From: Albula goreensis
Lineage: Eukaryota > Chordata > Actinopteri > Albuliformes > Albulidae
Length of the DNA stretch: 64,000 bases
Direction of reading: 5' to 3'
NCBI GenBank assembly: GCA_022829145.1
Contig: CM040746.1
Coordinates: 3,566,731-3,630,730 of the forward strand
Shown: positions 38,291-49,119 of the stretch, piece by piece
Numbering within the stretch: the stretch's first letter is position 1
Layout of the letters: the number at the start of each line of letters is the position of its first letter
Program-made: the position numbers and the translations under genes
The notes under the pieces: model-generated
What the model saw: the letters and a program-made list of their open reading frames with translations, nothing else
The model's database searches: none
Told to the model about the DNA's origin: nothing

Positions 38291-40116
38291 AGTGAAACAT
38301 CGCGATCGGATCAAGAAAAATAATGAATGACAGTTGATTTAACTCTACTCAGCGTGAGGCTCTTAAAATCTCGATCTTCGGTCACTTGACGCTTGAGCTG
38401 CACTGTGAGAGAGATAAAGACTTTCAGTGAGTAAGGCTTCGGTTAGCCTTCCCAAACGAACTGAAATCCCACTTATAAAGACATATGGGCATTGGTACCA
38501 CTTCTGTTTTATCCTCACCTTACATGAATCACCTCATATTGTACCCTGGAGGAATCCGGTCTGCCAGCTATCACCTTCACTTCCACGGAAAATCAAAAAA
38601 ACAACAACTGTCACTCTTCCCGAAAAAAATAAATAAATCACACAACACAAATAGCATTTAACAAACAGGGTTTATTCTGTAATGTCTTTTCAAGTTTTAC
38701 TTAATAAATATCATCTGCGGGCCATATCCAATTCCATAAAGCATTAGACATGGATGCCCGGACTGGCTTCCATACAGGGACAGATGGATTCCACACTCAG
38801 ACATAATGAAACCGCGTTCCATGCAGACGCTAGAAGGGAGGAATGAAAGACAGATTTTTTTTCCCTTTTTTTGTGAGGGACTCAGAGATAATTGGATTTC
38901 TAAATATTCTCATTCAAGTTCCCGGTCACACGTTATGACGCCATTTTAATCACAGGCCTGGAGTTGCATCCAAATGGCATGGAATGAGCACAAGGAGAAT
39001 CAGATGCAGCGACATTCCGGTCATATTCATGCTATGGTTCTCATATTTCTTTTTTATCGAAGTTTGAGAGTGGCCTTTGCAGCATTTTGGTTTCTTATAT
39101 TATCACATTCACAAAATTCCTGAATACCCAACTGCAAGCTTGTTGATACAGATTTAAACTATAACAGAAAAATCACTACGAATAGCACATTTAAATAAAT
39201 TAAATAAAGCATACTTTAACCAGGTAATGTAGTTTACTCATACTGTTCCCAAATAGCATTACAATGTTGTTTAACACAGTTTCATTCTTGTTCATTCTTT
39301 CATATATACATTATTAAATACCATAAATATATAACGTAAAATAATGCATCCACTATCCCTATTTTGGTCCCAGAGCAAATATTTTTGCTAAATGGGCAGG
39401 ATGTTTGTATTTCTCTGTGGGGGGAACAAAGGCAAGGCAATAGTTACTGAACCACTTAGTGTTGGTAAAAGCCATCGCTGTCCTACACTCATCATTGAAG
39501 ATGAGTTTTTTTTTTTTACAATTCAATTTCCTTGACCTTGCGTTCAATTCCATGTAAAATCACACAAGACGAGAAAAAAAAATGCATTTTCTTTCCTGCT
39601 GCGCTCCCACGTCCTCCCACTACCGTTTTACCCACAGTTCCTCTTTCTTATCAGTCTCTCCCCTTGTTTCCCTCATTTCCTCTGGCACAATACACAGCAG
39701 TTATTTTCTCCCTCTTGCTTTTGCTCCGGGGAAAAATATCACTAATATCCATGCGGGTGAGGCAAGTAAGCCAGTATATTGGAGATAATGTATCTTTCTG
39801 GACATGCTGCTGATCGGGAAAGAAGGGTTACATGAGGAAAAAGTTGGACCATTTGTCTTTCTGTTCCATTACACGATATTAGTCACAAGGAAAGAACTGC
39901 TCGTCTTTACTCACTCATGAAAAATAATAATAAAAAAATACAGAATAAAAATAGACCGGCTGTAATACTCCTCTTGCTGCTTTTTTTCTTCTTTTTTTTT
40001 GCTCTTGCATTCCTCCTGTTCAATCTCTGCCACAGCTGCTGTGTGGAAACACAGGTTCCTTTCTATGGACCCAGGCTCAGTAATCCGGAGATAGGAACCG
40101 GGCTTTTTTCCCATTA
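38291..40116. other. intergenic, no gene recognised
   Basis: About 1.8 kb of single-copy sequence with short A/T runs. No supported feature. Confidence 0.4.
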
Positions 40117-40350
40117 AACAACTTTACAAGAAAAGGTTCGCGGGCTAGAATTAAACGGCTTTACAAGCAAAAGAACGTGGGTTAAAGTTAAACAACTTTA
40201 CAAGCAAAGGGTCAGAGGTCATTGGCAAAGTAAACATTACTTCCATGAAAGCCAGGTGTGGGGGGACAAGGAGAGACAATGAGGGAGAGAGAAAGAGAGT
40301 GAGAATGACAGTGAGAGAGAGGAAGAGAGAGACTGAAAGAGCGATGCACA
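40117..40350. repeat. short tandem repeat and purine tract
   Basis: About 2.5 copies of a unit near 45 bp (AACAACTTTACAAGAAAAGG, AACGGCTTTACAAGCAAAAG, AACAACTTTACAAGCAAAGG) are followed, after a gap, by a GA-rich tract at 40268-40340. Confidence 0.7.
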
Positions 40351-40879
40351 GTGGGAGGGTGAGAGCAGCGGTTTAGCACTCGGATCGATTCGCTGATGGG
40401 GGTATGATGGCGACGCATTTTCTATAGAGGTCCTTACCATTAATTTGGACCTTAGGTCTGGGGAGGGCGTGGGTGGTTCGTCTGTGATGTAAGATGGAAA
40501 TCGACCAATGACAAAGAATAACCCATTTTCATTTCAGGTTCATCGAATTGTCATTTGCGTGGGGTCAGGCTGCCTGTAGTGTCCACAATGAGTGAACCTC
40601 TCAGGCGAGCTTTATGAAAAAGGGTGGGGGAAGAACCATGCATGGACCATCCTCTCAAAGACTTTGCTTAATGAATTAGACATGAACATACCAAAACCCA
40701 GCAAATTTTGAAGCTCACGAGGACTGTATTCTAACACCCGGGTCTACATTTGGGTAAATAGTCTCTCTCACTATTCACACAGGTTACTGGGTTACTGACA
40801 CCTAAGCTCCCACCTAAAACAATTTTAAAAAACAATTTAGTGAAGACCACTCTTGCTTCTTTCCACCTCCTGTATGTTA

Positions 40880-41340
40880 ACAAACTGAACTCAGATCAGA
40901 CATCCATGTTAACACCCAGCTTGTATATGCTCACAGACTAAACTCAGATCAGCGGTCCCACTTAATGTTCCACTCTTGTTTCCTAACAATCTGAACTCAG
41001 ATCAGTTATTCTGGCAAAAAATCAGCTATTTAAACAATTTATAAAAAAAATGGTCTAAATTGCTTTGGATAAGGGTTAATCTGTTCAATGCTTAAGTAAA
41101 AGCATGTATTTCACATTGAAATGTGTTAGATCAGTATTGTAGGTAAATCGCCAGAGCATGTAACTTAGCAGACTGAACTCAGATCAATATTGAGGTAAAT
41201 GAATGATTAACACACTGAATTCGGATCAGTATCAAGGTAAATCTGAACTCAAAGTAAAACACATTGAACTCAGACTGATACTCTAAGCAAGTCTCAGGAT
41301 CCTGGAAATGAATGAACTGAGCTCAGACCAGTATCCTGGT
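40880..41340. repeat. degenerate repeat of TGAACTCAGATCAG, initially 53-bp spaced
   Basis: TGAACTCAGATCAG or close variants occur near 40886, 40939 and 40992 (53 bp apart), then at 41173, 41216, 41242, 41263 and 41307 with drifting spacing. All are in the same orientation, so this looks like a decayed tandem array. Confidence 0.6.
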
Positions 41341-41489
41341 AAATCTCTGGGGATCTGACCCTGCAGACAGAGACAGTATAGACTGAGTGGGTCACATACC
41401 TTGAGTCATTCTTCGAGAGAATGAATGGGTACTGCTCATTCTGCCAGCAGGCTTTGAATCCATAAGGCAGAATCCAGACCATCAATACA

Positions 41490-41745
41490 GGAATCCCAGA
41501 GGAAATTACAAATCCTAGACAAGAAACTACAAATCCCACAGAGAAAACTACAAACCCCATGGAAGAAACATGCCATAGAGGAAGCTGCAAATCCTTTGCA
41601 AGCAACCACAAATCCATCAGAGAAAATGGTGAAATCCCACAGAGGCAACTACTAATCCCATTTAATAAAAACTACAAATCCCACAGAGAAAATCACTAAT
41701 CCCTTAAAAGAGGTCACAGAGGCCACAAAGGAAACTACAAATTCC
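41490..41745. repeat. degenerate array of ACTACAAATCCCA motifs
   Basis: AACTACAAATCCCACAGAGA-like segments recur roughly every 20-30 bp. Exact ACTACAAATCCCA or ACTACAAACCCCA occurs at 41526, 41547 and 41671, and weaker versions fill the rest. The word fits the ACTAYRNNNCCCR promoter motif associated with ZNF143/THAP11. Confidence 0.65.
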
Positions 41746-42040
41746 ATAAGCAGGGAGTGGGATGAGAAATCAGGAAATGGAGCTGAAGATCAGAACAGAA
41801 AGAATGCAATCAGTAATTTGCCCCATCAGAACCTGAAGTCTTAATTGGCCACATGGGTAGCGATAATGGTTTTGATGCTGAAGGGCTCTATAATCAAGGA
41901 ACCAACTCCTAGGTAACAGATGGCTCATCATGGCATTAGATTACTGTAGCCATGGTGATTGACAGGAGGTTGGCCACACCACAGGACAAAGCACAAAAAT
42001 GGGCCAAGCTCAGTCGGCATTTACATTGTCCAGCATATGC

Positions 42041-42200
42041 GGACTGTGGTATAATGTTTAGGGAATTTAGCCTTGTACTCAGGTTGCAGGTACTATTCTC
42101 AGATAGGACACTGGCGTTGTAGGTGAAAGGTGCTTCACCTGCATCAATGAATATGCAGATGTGAGAATAGAACAGATAGTGGGTAAAAATGTAATCTGCA
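42041..42200 (+). mobile_element. tRNA-derived SINE, 5'-containing copy, diverged
   Basis: The words GTGGTATAATGTTTAGGGAA, CTTGTACTCAGGTTGCAGGT, GATAGGACACTGGCGTTGTA and GTGCTTCACCTGCATC follow, in order, the fish SINE consensus (tRNA head, then GGACACTGCCGTTGTACCCT, then ACCTGCATTGC). Box B is degenerate. The 3' part fades out without a clear tail. Confidence 0.65.
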
Positions 42201-42673
42201 TATATCACTCAGGAGATGCTATAAAATCACTGGGGAGGGTGTGGCCTATCGGGGCGGGTTCTCATTTGACCTCTCTCCTGTCTCAAAAGCATGCTGAGAG
42301 TAGCTGTGTCTGGTCTCACACATGGCCGGTCCTCCGACTGAACACATCCCGTGGAACGCCCCCCTACCACCCAGCTGAAGGCGTGAATAATCTTGGGCCC
42401 ACGAATTAAGAAATGTTATGTCACCGGGAGGAACATAATGGAAGCACATCACAACAGGAGGTCAATTACCTAGCCAGGGTTTAAAAACGACGCACATGTA
42501 ATTACATTGTGCAAATCGTCTTGTGATGAAATGGCGCGCTCGGTCACCGCATGTGGTTATCGTTTGCGAAGTGAAAAATAAAAGGCCTGGAATTGTATGT
42601 ACTATTCATTTATCTTACAGTCACTCACACCAACTTACATCTACCTAACCAGGGGTCAAGGAATCAAGGTGGC

Positions 42674-43500
42674 TATAACAGCAGAATCTAGAAATTACTG
42701 GCACCCCTGACTGAAAAAAATAATAACATTACAGAGATAAACTCAAAATGCCAAAATGAGAAAAATACTGTGCTTTATTACTGTTTCAATGAAACCAATC
42801 AAAATTATTTATTCATTTAATTAAAAATAAATTTCCTCCAAATCAAGGTTTCACAATTAATGGCACCCCTAAAGATTATTGTGAATAAAATCTTCCACAT
42901 TTAAACCAGGAGTGAAATTGAACTGATTTAAGTTCATCTAAGATTTTAGGAACTATATTGTATCATTACCTCACTTCCAGTTTAACTAGGGTATAAAAAT
43001 AAAGTAACATGCATGAAAAATCCCTTTGCCATCCAGCACCATGAAGAAAACCCCCCCAAAACAATTGGCAATTTAAGAGTGATGGACGGATATTGACCTT
43101 CATAAATCTGGTAATGGCTACAAGAAGGTCCACAAAAGATTAAATATACCACTAAGCACAGTCAGGCAATTATTTAAATGTTTAAAAAAATGGAAAAATT
43201 GAAAACCTGAGGTAAATGACGTAAATGCATTTTTCCCCCAGGACAAGGAGGAGGATGGTGAGAGAAGCAAAAATAAAATCCACAAGAATCGCCGTGAAGG
43301 AATTGCAGGCCTTGGTGGCATCTTGGGGTCACCAGGTCTCAAAACACACCAACAGATGCCATCTCCGTACCCACATTCTTTTCGAAGGGTTGCAAGAAGA
43401 AAGACTTTTTTGACCAGATACAGATACAAGCAGTTGCAATTTTCCAACAGTTGATGTGTACAGTCAGATTTTATGGGAATTTTTGTGGACAGACAGATGG
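42674..43500 (+). mobile_element. Tc1/mariner element, 5' part with broken transposase
   Basis: A terminus-like TACTGGCACCCCTGACTG and an internal TAATGGCACCCCTAAAG precede transposase remnants. At 43092-43193 the frame reads IDLHKSGNGYKKV, HKRLNIPLSTVRQLF: the N-terminal helix-turn-helix of Tc1 transposase. At about 43246-43413 a different frame reads RRRMVREAKIKSTRIAVKEL, QALVASWGHQVSK, the second DNA-binding subdomain. Near 43470-43500 ILWEFLWTD matches the region of the first catalytic Asp. Frame changes and stops separate these pieces, and the rest of the DD34E domain and the 3' inverted repeat are absent, so the copy is truncated and dead. Confidence 0.85.
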
Positions 43501-44335
43501 AGGAGGAGGGAGAAGAAGATGTACATGATATTTATGATATTTGCACGAGAACACTCACCACATATCAAATGGAGAAGGAACTCAGTTAAACTATAGTCTT
43601 CTCCCTTCATATATCTGCCCATTCCTGTACACACCCCACAGAGCGCTCAGTGACTCAACGCAACAGGAGCAAGACAAACCTGAACAAAGGCCTGCAAAGC
43701 CGCGAGAGAGAGACCACAGATCACAATAAAAACACAATCATTCCACATGATGAAAAAACAACAACACACGAAAATGTTGCACGTGCTCACTTGAAAAGCC
43801 TCCACATCATGCATGATCAATAGAATTATCTGTTGAATTGCAGGTGCACAGATGCGCAAAAAAAAAGGTAGGTAAATGCATATATGCGCTATATATGTTT
43901 TCCATTAATCGCCTCGTAACAGCGGTAAAAGTTTCCTGAAGAGTTTCTATGTTGAAAGGGTCACAGGCAGTGGCGTTAGGCTACCTTTTCTGCACTGTCG
44001 GAGTGTACGGTTGCCGTACGACTGCCGCGCACTGATTTAGGTGGAGGGGTGGGGGAAAAAGTTTCGCTTTACGAGATAAACACGAAAGATTGAAAGCTCA
44101 ATACCACATTACTAATTGCAGTTCCACGAAACAGAAAAAAACCAGGCAGCAGCCTGAGAGTTAAGTCCCCCCGGGAGAAAACCCTGCCATTTAACATGAT
44201 ATGTGGGTTACTGTGCTACTATAAAGCTGACAGTATAAGCACAATATACAATTCTGTAAGTTACAGCCCCTCTGCCTCCCCTGCCACAGCCTTTCGGAGG
44301 GAGTTAATACACAGTCCCTAGAGAAATACCCCCCT
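43501..44335. other. intergenic, no gene recognised
   Basis: Single-copy sequence with no supported feature. Confidence 0.4.
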
Positions 44336-44339
44336 CCTT

Positions 44340-44500
44340 ACCACTCACACACACACTCACTCACTCACACACAGGCATGGATGGATATGATATACGTACA
44401 TATACACTCATAATACTCACACATATATACATGCGTTCATATGCTGTTATATACACATACATGCACAGATGCACATGCACAAACACAAATGTGCATCTCC
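44340..44500. repeat. CA/TA-rich degenerate microsatellite
   Basis: ACACACTCAC, ATATACA and CATGCACA words alternate. Low complexity, no gene. Confidence 0.75.
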
Positions 44501-44789
44501 CTCACATATCGGGTAAAACCAATCACTTCATGGCTACCCCATACATGGAAGTCACAATCAAACTGCTAATTTAGGTGTAGTTTTTTTATACCTGGTCACC
44601 TGAACACTCTTGTCCACACTCTGACATCCACAAACCCCTTGAAAGGAATACTGTGGAATATGGGTGAGGGAAGGAATGGGAGAAAAGAGGACCGGGAAAA
44701 TGTGTGTGAACTGCAGAGGGACAGAAAGAAGAGAGTGGCTGATTAAGTAAAAGAAAAAACATTTTACATTTTACCAAGGAGTGCTTGAA

Positions 44790-45182
44790 GAGACTGTAGA
44801 GCAGTGTTAAGGACTGAACAAACAGCAGCATGAAGACCAACACAGACTAAAGAGTAGCGCAGACTGTAGAACAGCATGAAGACCAACACCGACTGTAGAG
44901 CAGCGCAGACTGTAGAGCAGCATGAAGACCAACACAGACTGTAGAGCAGCACAGACTGTAGAACAGCATGAAGACCAACACCGACTGTAGAGCAGCACAG
45001 ACTGTAGAGCAGCATGAAGACCAACACAGACTGCAGAGCAGCACAGACTGTAGAGCAGCGTGAAGACCAACACAGACTGCAGAGCAGCACTGACTGTAGA
45101 GCAGCATGAAGACCAAAACTGACTGCAGAGCAGCACTGACTGTAGAGCAGCATGAAGACCAACACAGACTGCAGAGCAGTGG
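44790..45182. repeat. 46-bp tandem repeat, about 8 copies
   Basis: CATGAAGACCAACA recurs at 44829, 44875 and 44921 and onward at about 46-bp spacing. Each unit contains two or three copies of a shorter GACTGTAGAGCAGCA word, so the unit is itself built from about 15-bp subrepeats. Minus-strand frames of 85-133 codons rich in Leu, Ser and Cys arise from it and are artefacts. Confidence 0.92.
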
Positions 45183-46640
45183 GAACTACTGAACAGACCA
45201 GAGAAGTGTTTGCATGTTTTTCACTGAAAACACCAAACCATTGCTGAAGCCCTGGGCAATGAATAAATAAAAATACAAGTTCTGTAAGAGCACTGGCCCA
45301 GCTACGGCTTCATTTCACAAAACTCTCCATATTTATGCTCTGCTGAACACACTGCTGAACTACTCTTTCTTCATGGGAAGCATGTTGTAGCATATTTATA
45401 TATATTTTTTCAGATTGATGTTAAAAATGTTCTTACCACGAGCAACAGCCAACCTACTAAATCTAAACCGTTGAACTCTCTGAGCAAAGGGCACAGGTCC
45501 TTCCTTGACATGGATCAAGGGTTTCCTCCAATTACATGGCAATGATCTGGAAGCTCACGATTTCATTTCAGAATTTAGGGACAAACTAAAATGGCCAGCC
45601 CAAGATATATCAAAAATTGAAAAATTATTTGAAAATGTAAAATCAACATTATTCCCAACTGGTTCAATGCTAGAATCAATGCATAACAACAACAACAACA
45701 ATAATAATAATAAATGCCTGCTAAATAATAAATGCCTATTTTTTTCACTGCTCAGTTTTACTGCTTTCTCCAGATACTTGCACATAAAATTCTAGTGAAA
45801 TGAATGAAGTCATTGGCACCTATGAGTGGCTCACAGGGTAAGACGTTTGGAAAAATTGTGCGAAAAATCGATCGGAAAAATCCTTTTTAAAAATGAAGTC
45901 ATATAGAACAGAGGAGAGTCTGCTGACCTCAAACAGGAGAGAAGAGGTTTTTTTCGTAGCGAGAGGTCTGTATGCTGCAACCCTGTATCTGTCCAATTAA
46001 TCAGTGCTGATTGGCTCATTGTGGCCAACAAGAAGATCATCCCACACACAGCGCTGTTGCTCTGGGTGTGTTTCCCCTTTATCTCTCCTTCTCTCTCTCG
46101 AATGGATGGCGTCTGGTATCACATTTCAGTAAAGTGATAAAACTAAAATCTCCACCAATCTCCAATGTGCTGGTGGCACTAGACGAGAAGGTGAGATAGC
46201 ACTTTTATTAGAAAGAGACTCAAAGGTGAGATTAAAAGTGTTCAGATATTTAAAAAAAAAAAAGAATGGAATGAGTTTGTGTTACAATTGACAGGCTTAC
46301 AATGAAATGTTAAACAGGCCATGGCAAGCCAAAGGGCCAGATCGTTTCGTGTGGGGGGTCACAGAAATGGCCCTCACTGATGATTGGACAGCGCATTCAG
46401 GTGAGAGAGAGTCTTATCTGTGAATGTAAATCAGATGGCCTCATGGGTAAAGATGATGCCACTTTAGAGAATATTTTCTGCCGCAGAAATTGATTTCCTT
46501 TTCAGTCTGTGAGAAACGGCAGAGAGGGGCCTAGCACCAGTTGTACCCCACAGCTGAGTCTTTGTACTCACTCCCTAACCGTGGGAAATGGATTCCGCCG
46601 AAGAAAGGACTAATTTCGAGTTCAGGGTACGGCACTGACT
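45183..46640. other. intergenic, with a possible regulatory block
   Basis: Contains (AAC)n(AAT)n at 45686-45712 and an A run at 46252-46263. From 46370 to 46560 the sequence is repeat-free with GATGATTGGACAGCGC and AATATTTTCTGCCGCAGAAA and may be non-coding regulatory. No gene was seen. Confidence 0.35.
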
Positions 46641-46648
46641 CTGTCCAT

Positions 46649-46754
46649 GCACTGGGGTGTCAGACGCAGTAATGAATTTTGAAAATTGAAGGATTTATTT
46701 TATTTACACACCGGGAGTTTGTCGACGAAACCTCTTTTTTAGACACCCCAGTGC
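46649..46754. repeat. 13-bp perfect inverted repeat with an 80-bp loop
   Basis: GCACTGGGGTGTC (46649-46661) and GACACCCCAGTGC (46742-46754) are exact reverse complements. The 106-bp unit with an AT-rich loop may be a tiny MITE or a transcribed hairpin. No target duplication is obvious. Confidence 0.7.
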
Positions 46755-47379
46755 TGGTAGACGCTACATTTTTAAGCTGGCAGGATGCAGATTTTATTTT
46801 ATTTGACTGTATGTTGCATTTTCTATGCACCAGTTATGTATTTATCAAAAGGGGTAAATAAAGCTCTTCTGATAAACTGATTCAATAAAGTGCTTATTAA
46901 ATCACTCGATCACTTTCACTGAACTGATTAACTTTCCTAATTGTTTTACCCATGCCACATGTCACAGCATTGTTTGTGTTTTGGACCCTAATTTTCTGTC
47001 TGAGAGAAAAAGTAAGTACCATATCTGCAATGTCAATAAATATTTTGGAACTTTGAAGAACTCTGGCTTAATTTTATTCCTCAGAATGAAGGATGAAACA
47101 TTAGAGGGATGAGATGCTCACCCCATCTGTCGTGCGTTCGGAAGGATGGCCCGGAACGTTCCCCACCGCACTGTGTCGGGGAACCGTGTTTTCACTGCAA
47201 TACGAATGGGCACATCTTACAAAAGACTGTTTGATGGAGGTTTTCAGATTTAATGCGTTTCCTCGCCGATATTTGATGGCACCAAAACCGCCCAACAAAA
47301 ACTCTCGAACAATGTACAACATACATGACTCTGATCCTGGGATCAGCTATTGAGTCCAATATAAGTGCACAACAAAAGC
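46755..47379. other. intergenic, no gene recognised
   Basis: About 600 bp without supported features. Opposed open frames at 47101-47383 overlap and have no known domain. Confidence 0.4.
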
Positions 47380-47700
47380 TCAAACAGAATGTTCTACCAG
47401 CTCATTCTTACTTCACCAGCCATTATGCTAATTTCGCTATTGAGCCTCTGCAGTAATTGTTACATTTTGGACTTGATACTTTTAATCCATTTGTTGGTGC
47501 ATTAAAAACGGGAAACCTTTCTGACTTATGGTGTCTCATTACATCACAATGCACTCCTCCCAGAGCTCTGCCTGACTACAAGTGATGCTGTTTGCATAAC
47601 AAATCCAATGAGCAATGGCTGTGTCAAACGGCTCGAAACATTAAATGTCACATGACGTGGCGGCACACCGCGAGCTGACGACGAGCGGGAAAAACGCACA
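47380..47700. promoter_or_regulatory. candidate enhancer block with SOX-OCT-like composite
   Basis: A repeat-free block with several homeodomain words. On the minus strand at 47604-47590 it has ATTTGTTATGCAAAC, which agrees with the SOX-OCT composite (CATTGTTATGCAAAT) at 13 of 15 positions with no spacer. A CACATGACGTGG segment follows at 47650-47661. Function is not shown by sequence alone. Confidence 0.3.
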
Positions 47701-47908
47701 CGTCTGGGTGAGTAATTTACCGCTGCAAGCTGGGAAGGCGAAGCAATGAACACAGGATTATTTAATGTGCGTTCACAACTTTACTTGTCAACAGTCAGGT
47801 GAAACAACGATACTTCATACATGTGAGAAACACCATTAGCACAGTCCCACAAAATATAGGGAAGAATTCTATTCTGGAGCATTTTCTTATGTACACATGC
47901 TTGTTTAG

Positions 47909-48108
47909 TATACAGATCAGTCATAACATGAGCACTGACAGGTGAGGTGAACAACACTGATTATCTTATTACGTCTTGGTGCCAGATACCACAGCACACC
48001 TTCAGAGGTCTAGTGGAGTCCATGTCTCGACAGGTCAGGGCTGTTTTGGTGGCAAAAGGGGAACCTACACAACAGCAGGTGGTCATAATGTTATGGCTGA
48101 TCGGTGTA
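47909..48108 (+). mobile_element. internally deleted Tc1-like element with both inverted ends
   Basis: The left end TATACAGATCAGTCATAACA and the right end TAATGTTATGGCTGATCGG then TGTA are inverted copies, flanked by TA. The left side continues with CACTGACAGGTGAGGTGAAC and the right side carries CCTTCAGAGGTCTAGTGGAG and GGGCTGTTTTGGTGGCA, the C-terminal transposase region of a widespread fish Tc1 family. About 200 bp remain of an element usually over 1 kb, so it is a deletion derivative that cannot encode transposase. Confidence 0.85.
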
Positions 48109-49119
48109 TGTGAATACTAACATGCATGTGTATTTATGTCCATGTTTGTAAATATCATCTATATCTCGTCTGCATGTTAAAGAAGTTTAATACATGAAGA
48201 GAATACATCTCATCTCTTTAATGTTCCGTTGGCTTGGTGACTAATGTAGCTCATTCGAATCACCATGCAGCTACAACTCTCCTATTGTAATGTAAGAAAG
48301 AAGTTCTTTGCATTCCCTCAAAGTGTCATCTTGCAATACAAGATTTCTTACTATGCCGTGTGTGTGTGTGTGTGTGTGTCCGTGCATAGCTGGTCTGATT
48401 TATGTTCTTATTTCCCCCATAAAAAGCTGTAATATTTAGAGATGGGGATATGTGAATATTATGAAGAGGCTGAATACATTCACTCATGCTTGTGGCATCT
48501 CCCATAAGAGCTCCATCCTTCAAGAAAAGAACTTTCCGCGGTGCTCAGAAAAGAACGAGGGAGGAGGAATGCCCTCCAATGCTTCATCATCCAGCCCGCA
48601 CCTCAGTTAAAAGCAGTATTTCGCCAGACGAAGGTCTGGTTCTGAAGAGAAGCCTCTCAGGAGACCGTGTCCTTCTATGTATATAGCGATGTGATGTATT
48701 AATTAAAAAAAAAACCCGGTTTCCCATTTGGAAATGTGGTCACATTTAATGTTAAGTAGGCCATATAATCACACCCAAGCTAAATGAGCACAGTTAAACT
48801 GCAAGCCAGGATTGCTTAAGTGCAATACAGATAAGTACGGTTGCATAACGCAGATAATTGAAAACGGTAAGGACTATGCTACCGGGGAGAGGCTGGGTTA
48901 TTTAGGACTACGCTGTGCTTAAGAGACTAATGGTACGTAGTGAAACTGCCATGCGCACATACACGGTAATTAACACATTAATGACTGAGCAGTTAACATG
49001 TAACAGTGCAATAATTTAAATGTAACTGGGTGGTATAAAGAAACTCTACAAAGACATTATTGAAACTGTTTCTCGAATGGAAGTAGCCAGGGGAAGCATA
49101 ACTGCCAACTTTGAGATTC
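48109..49119. other. intergenic, no gene recognised
   Basis: Contains a (TG)n run at 48358-48379. No supported gene. Confidence 0.4.

Noticed and set aside
44764-45165. Leu/Ser/Cys-rich 133-codon membrane-like protein on the minus strand
   Set aside because: Translation of the 46-bp array; three frames give equally long products.
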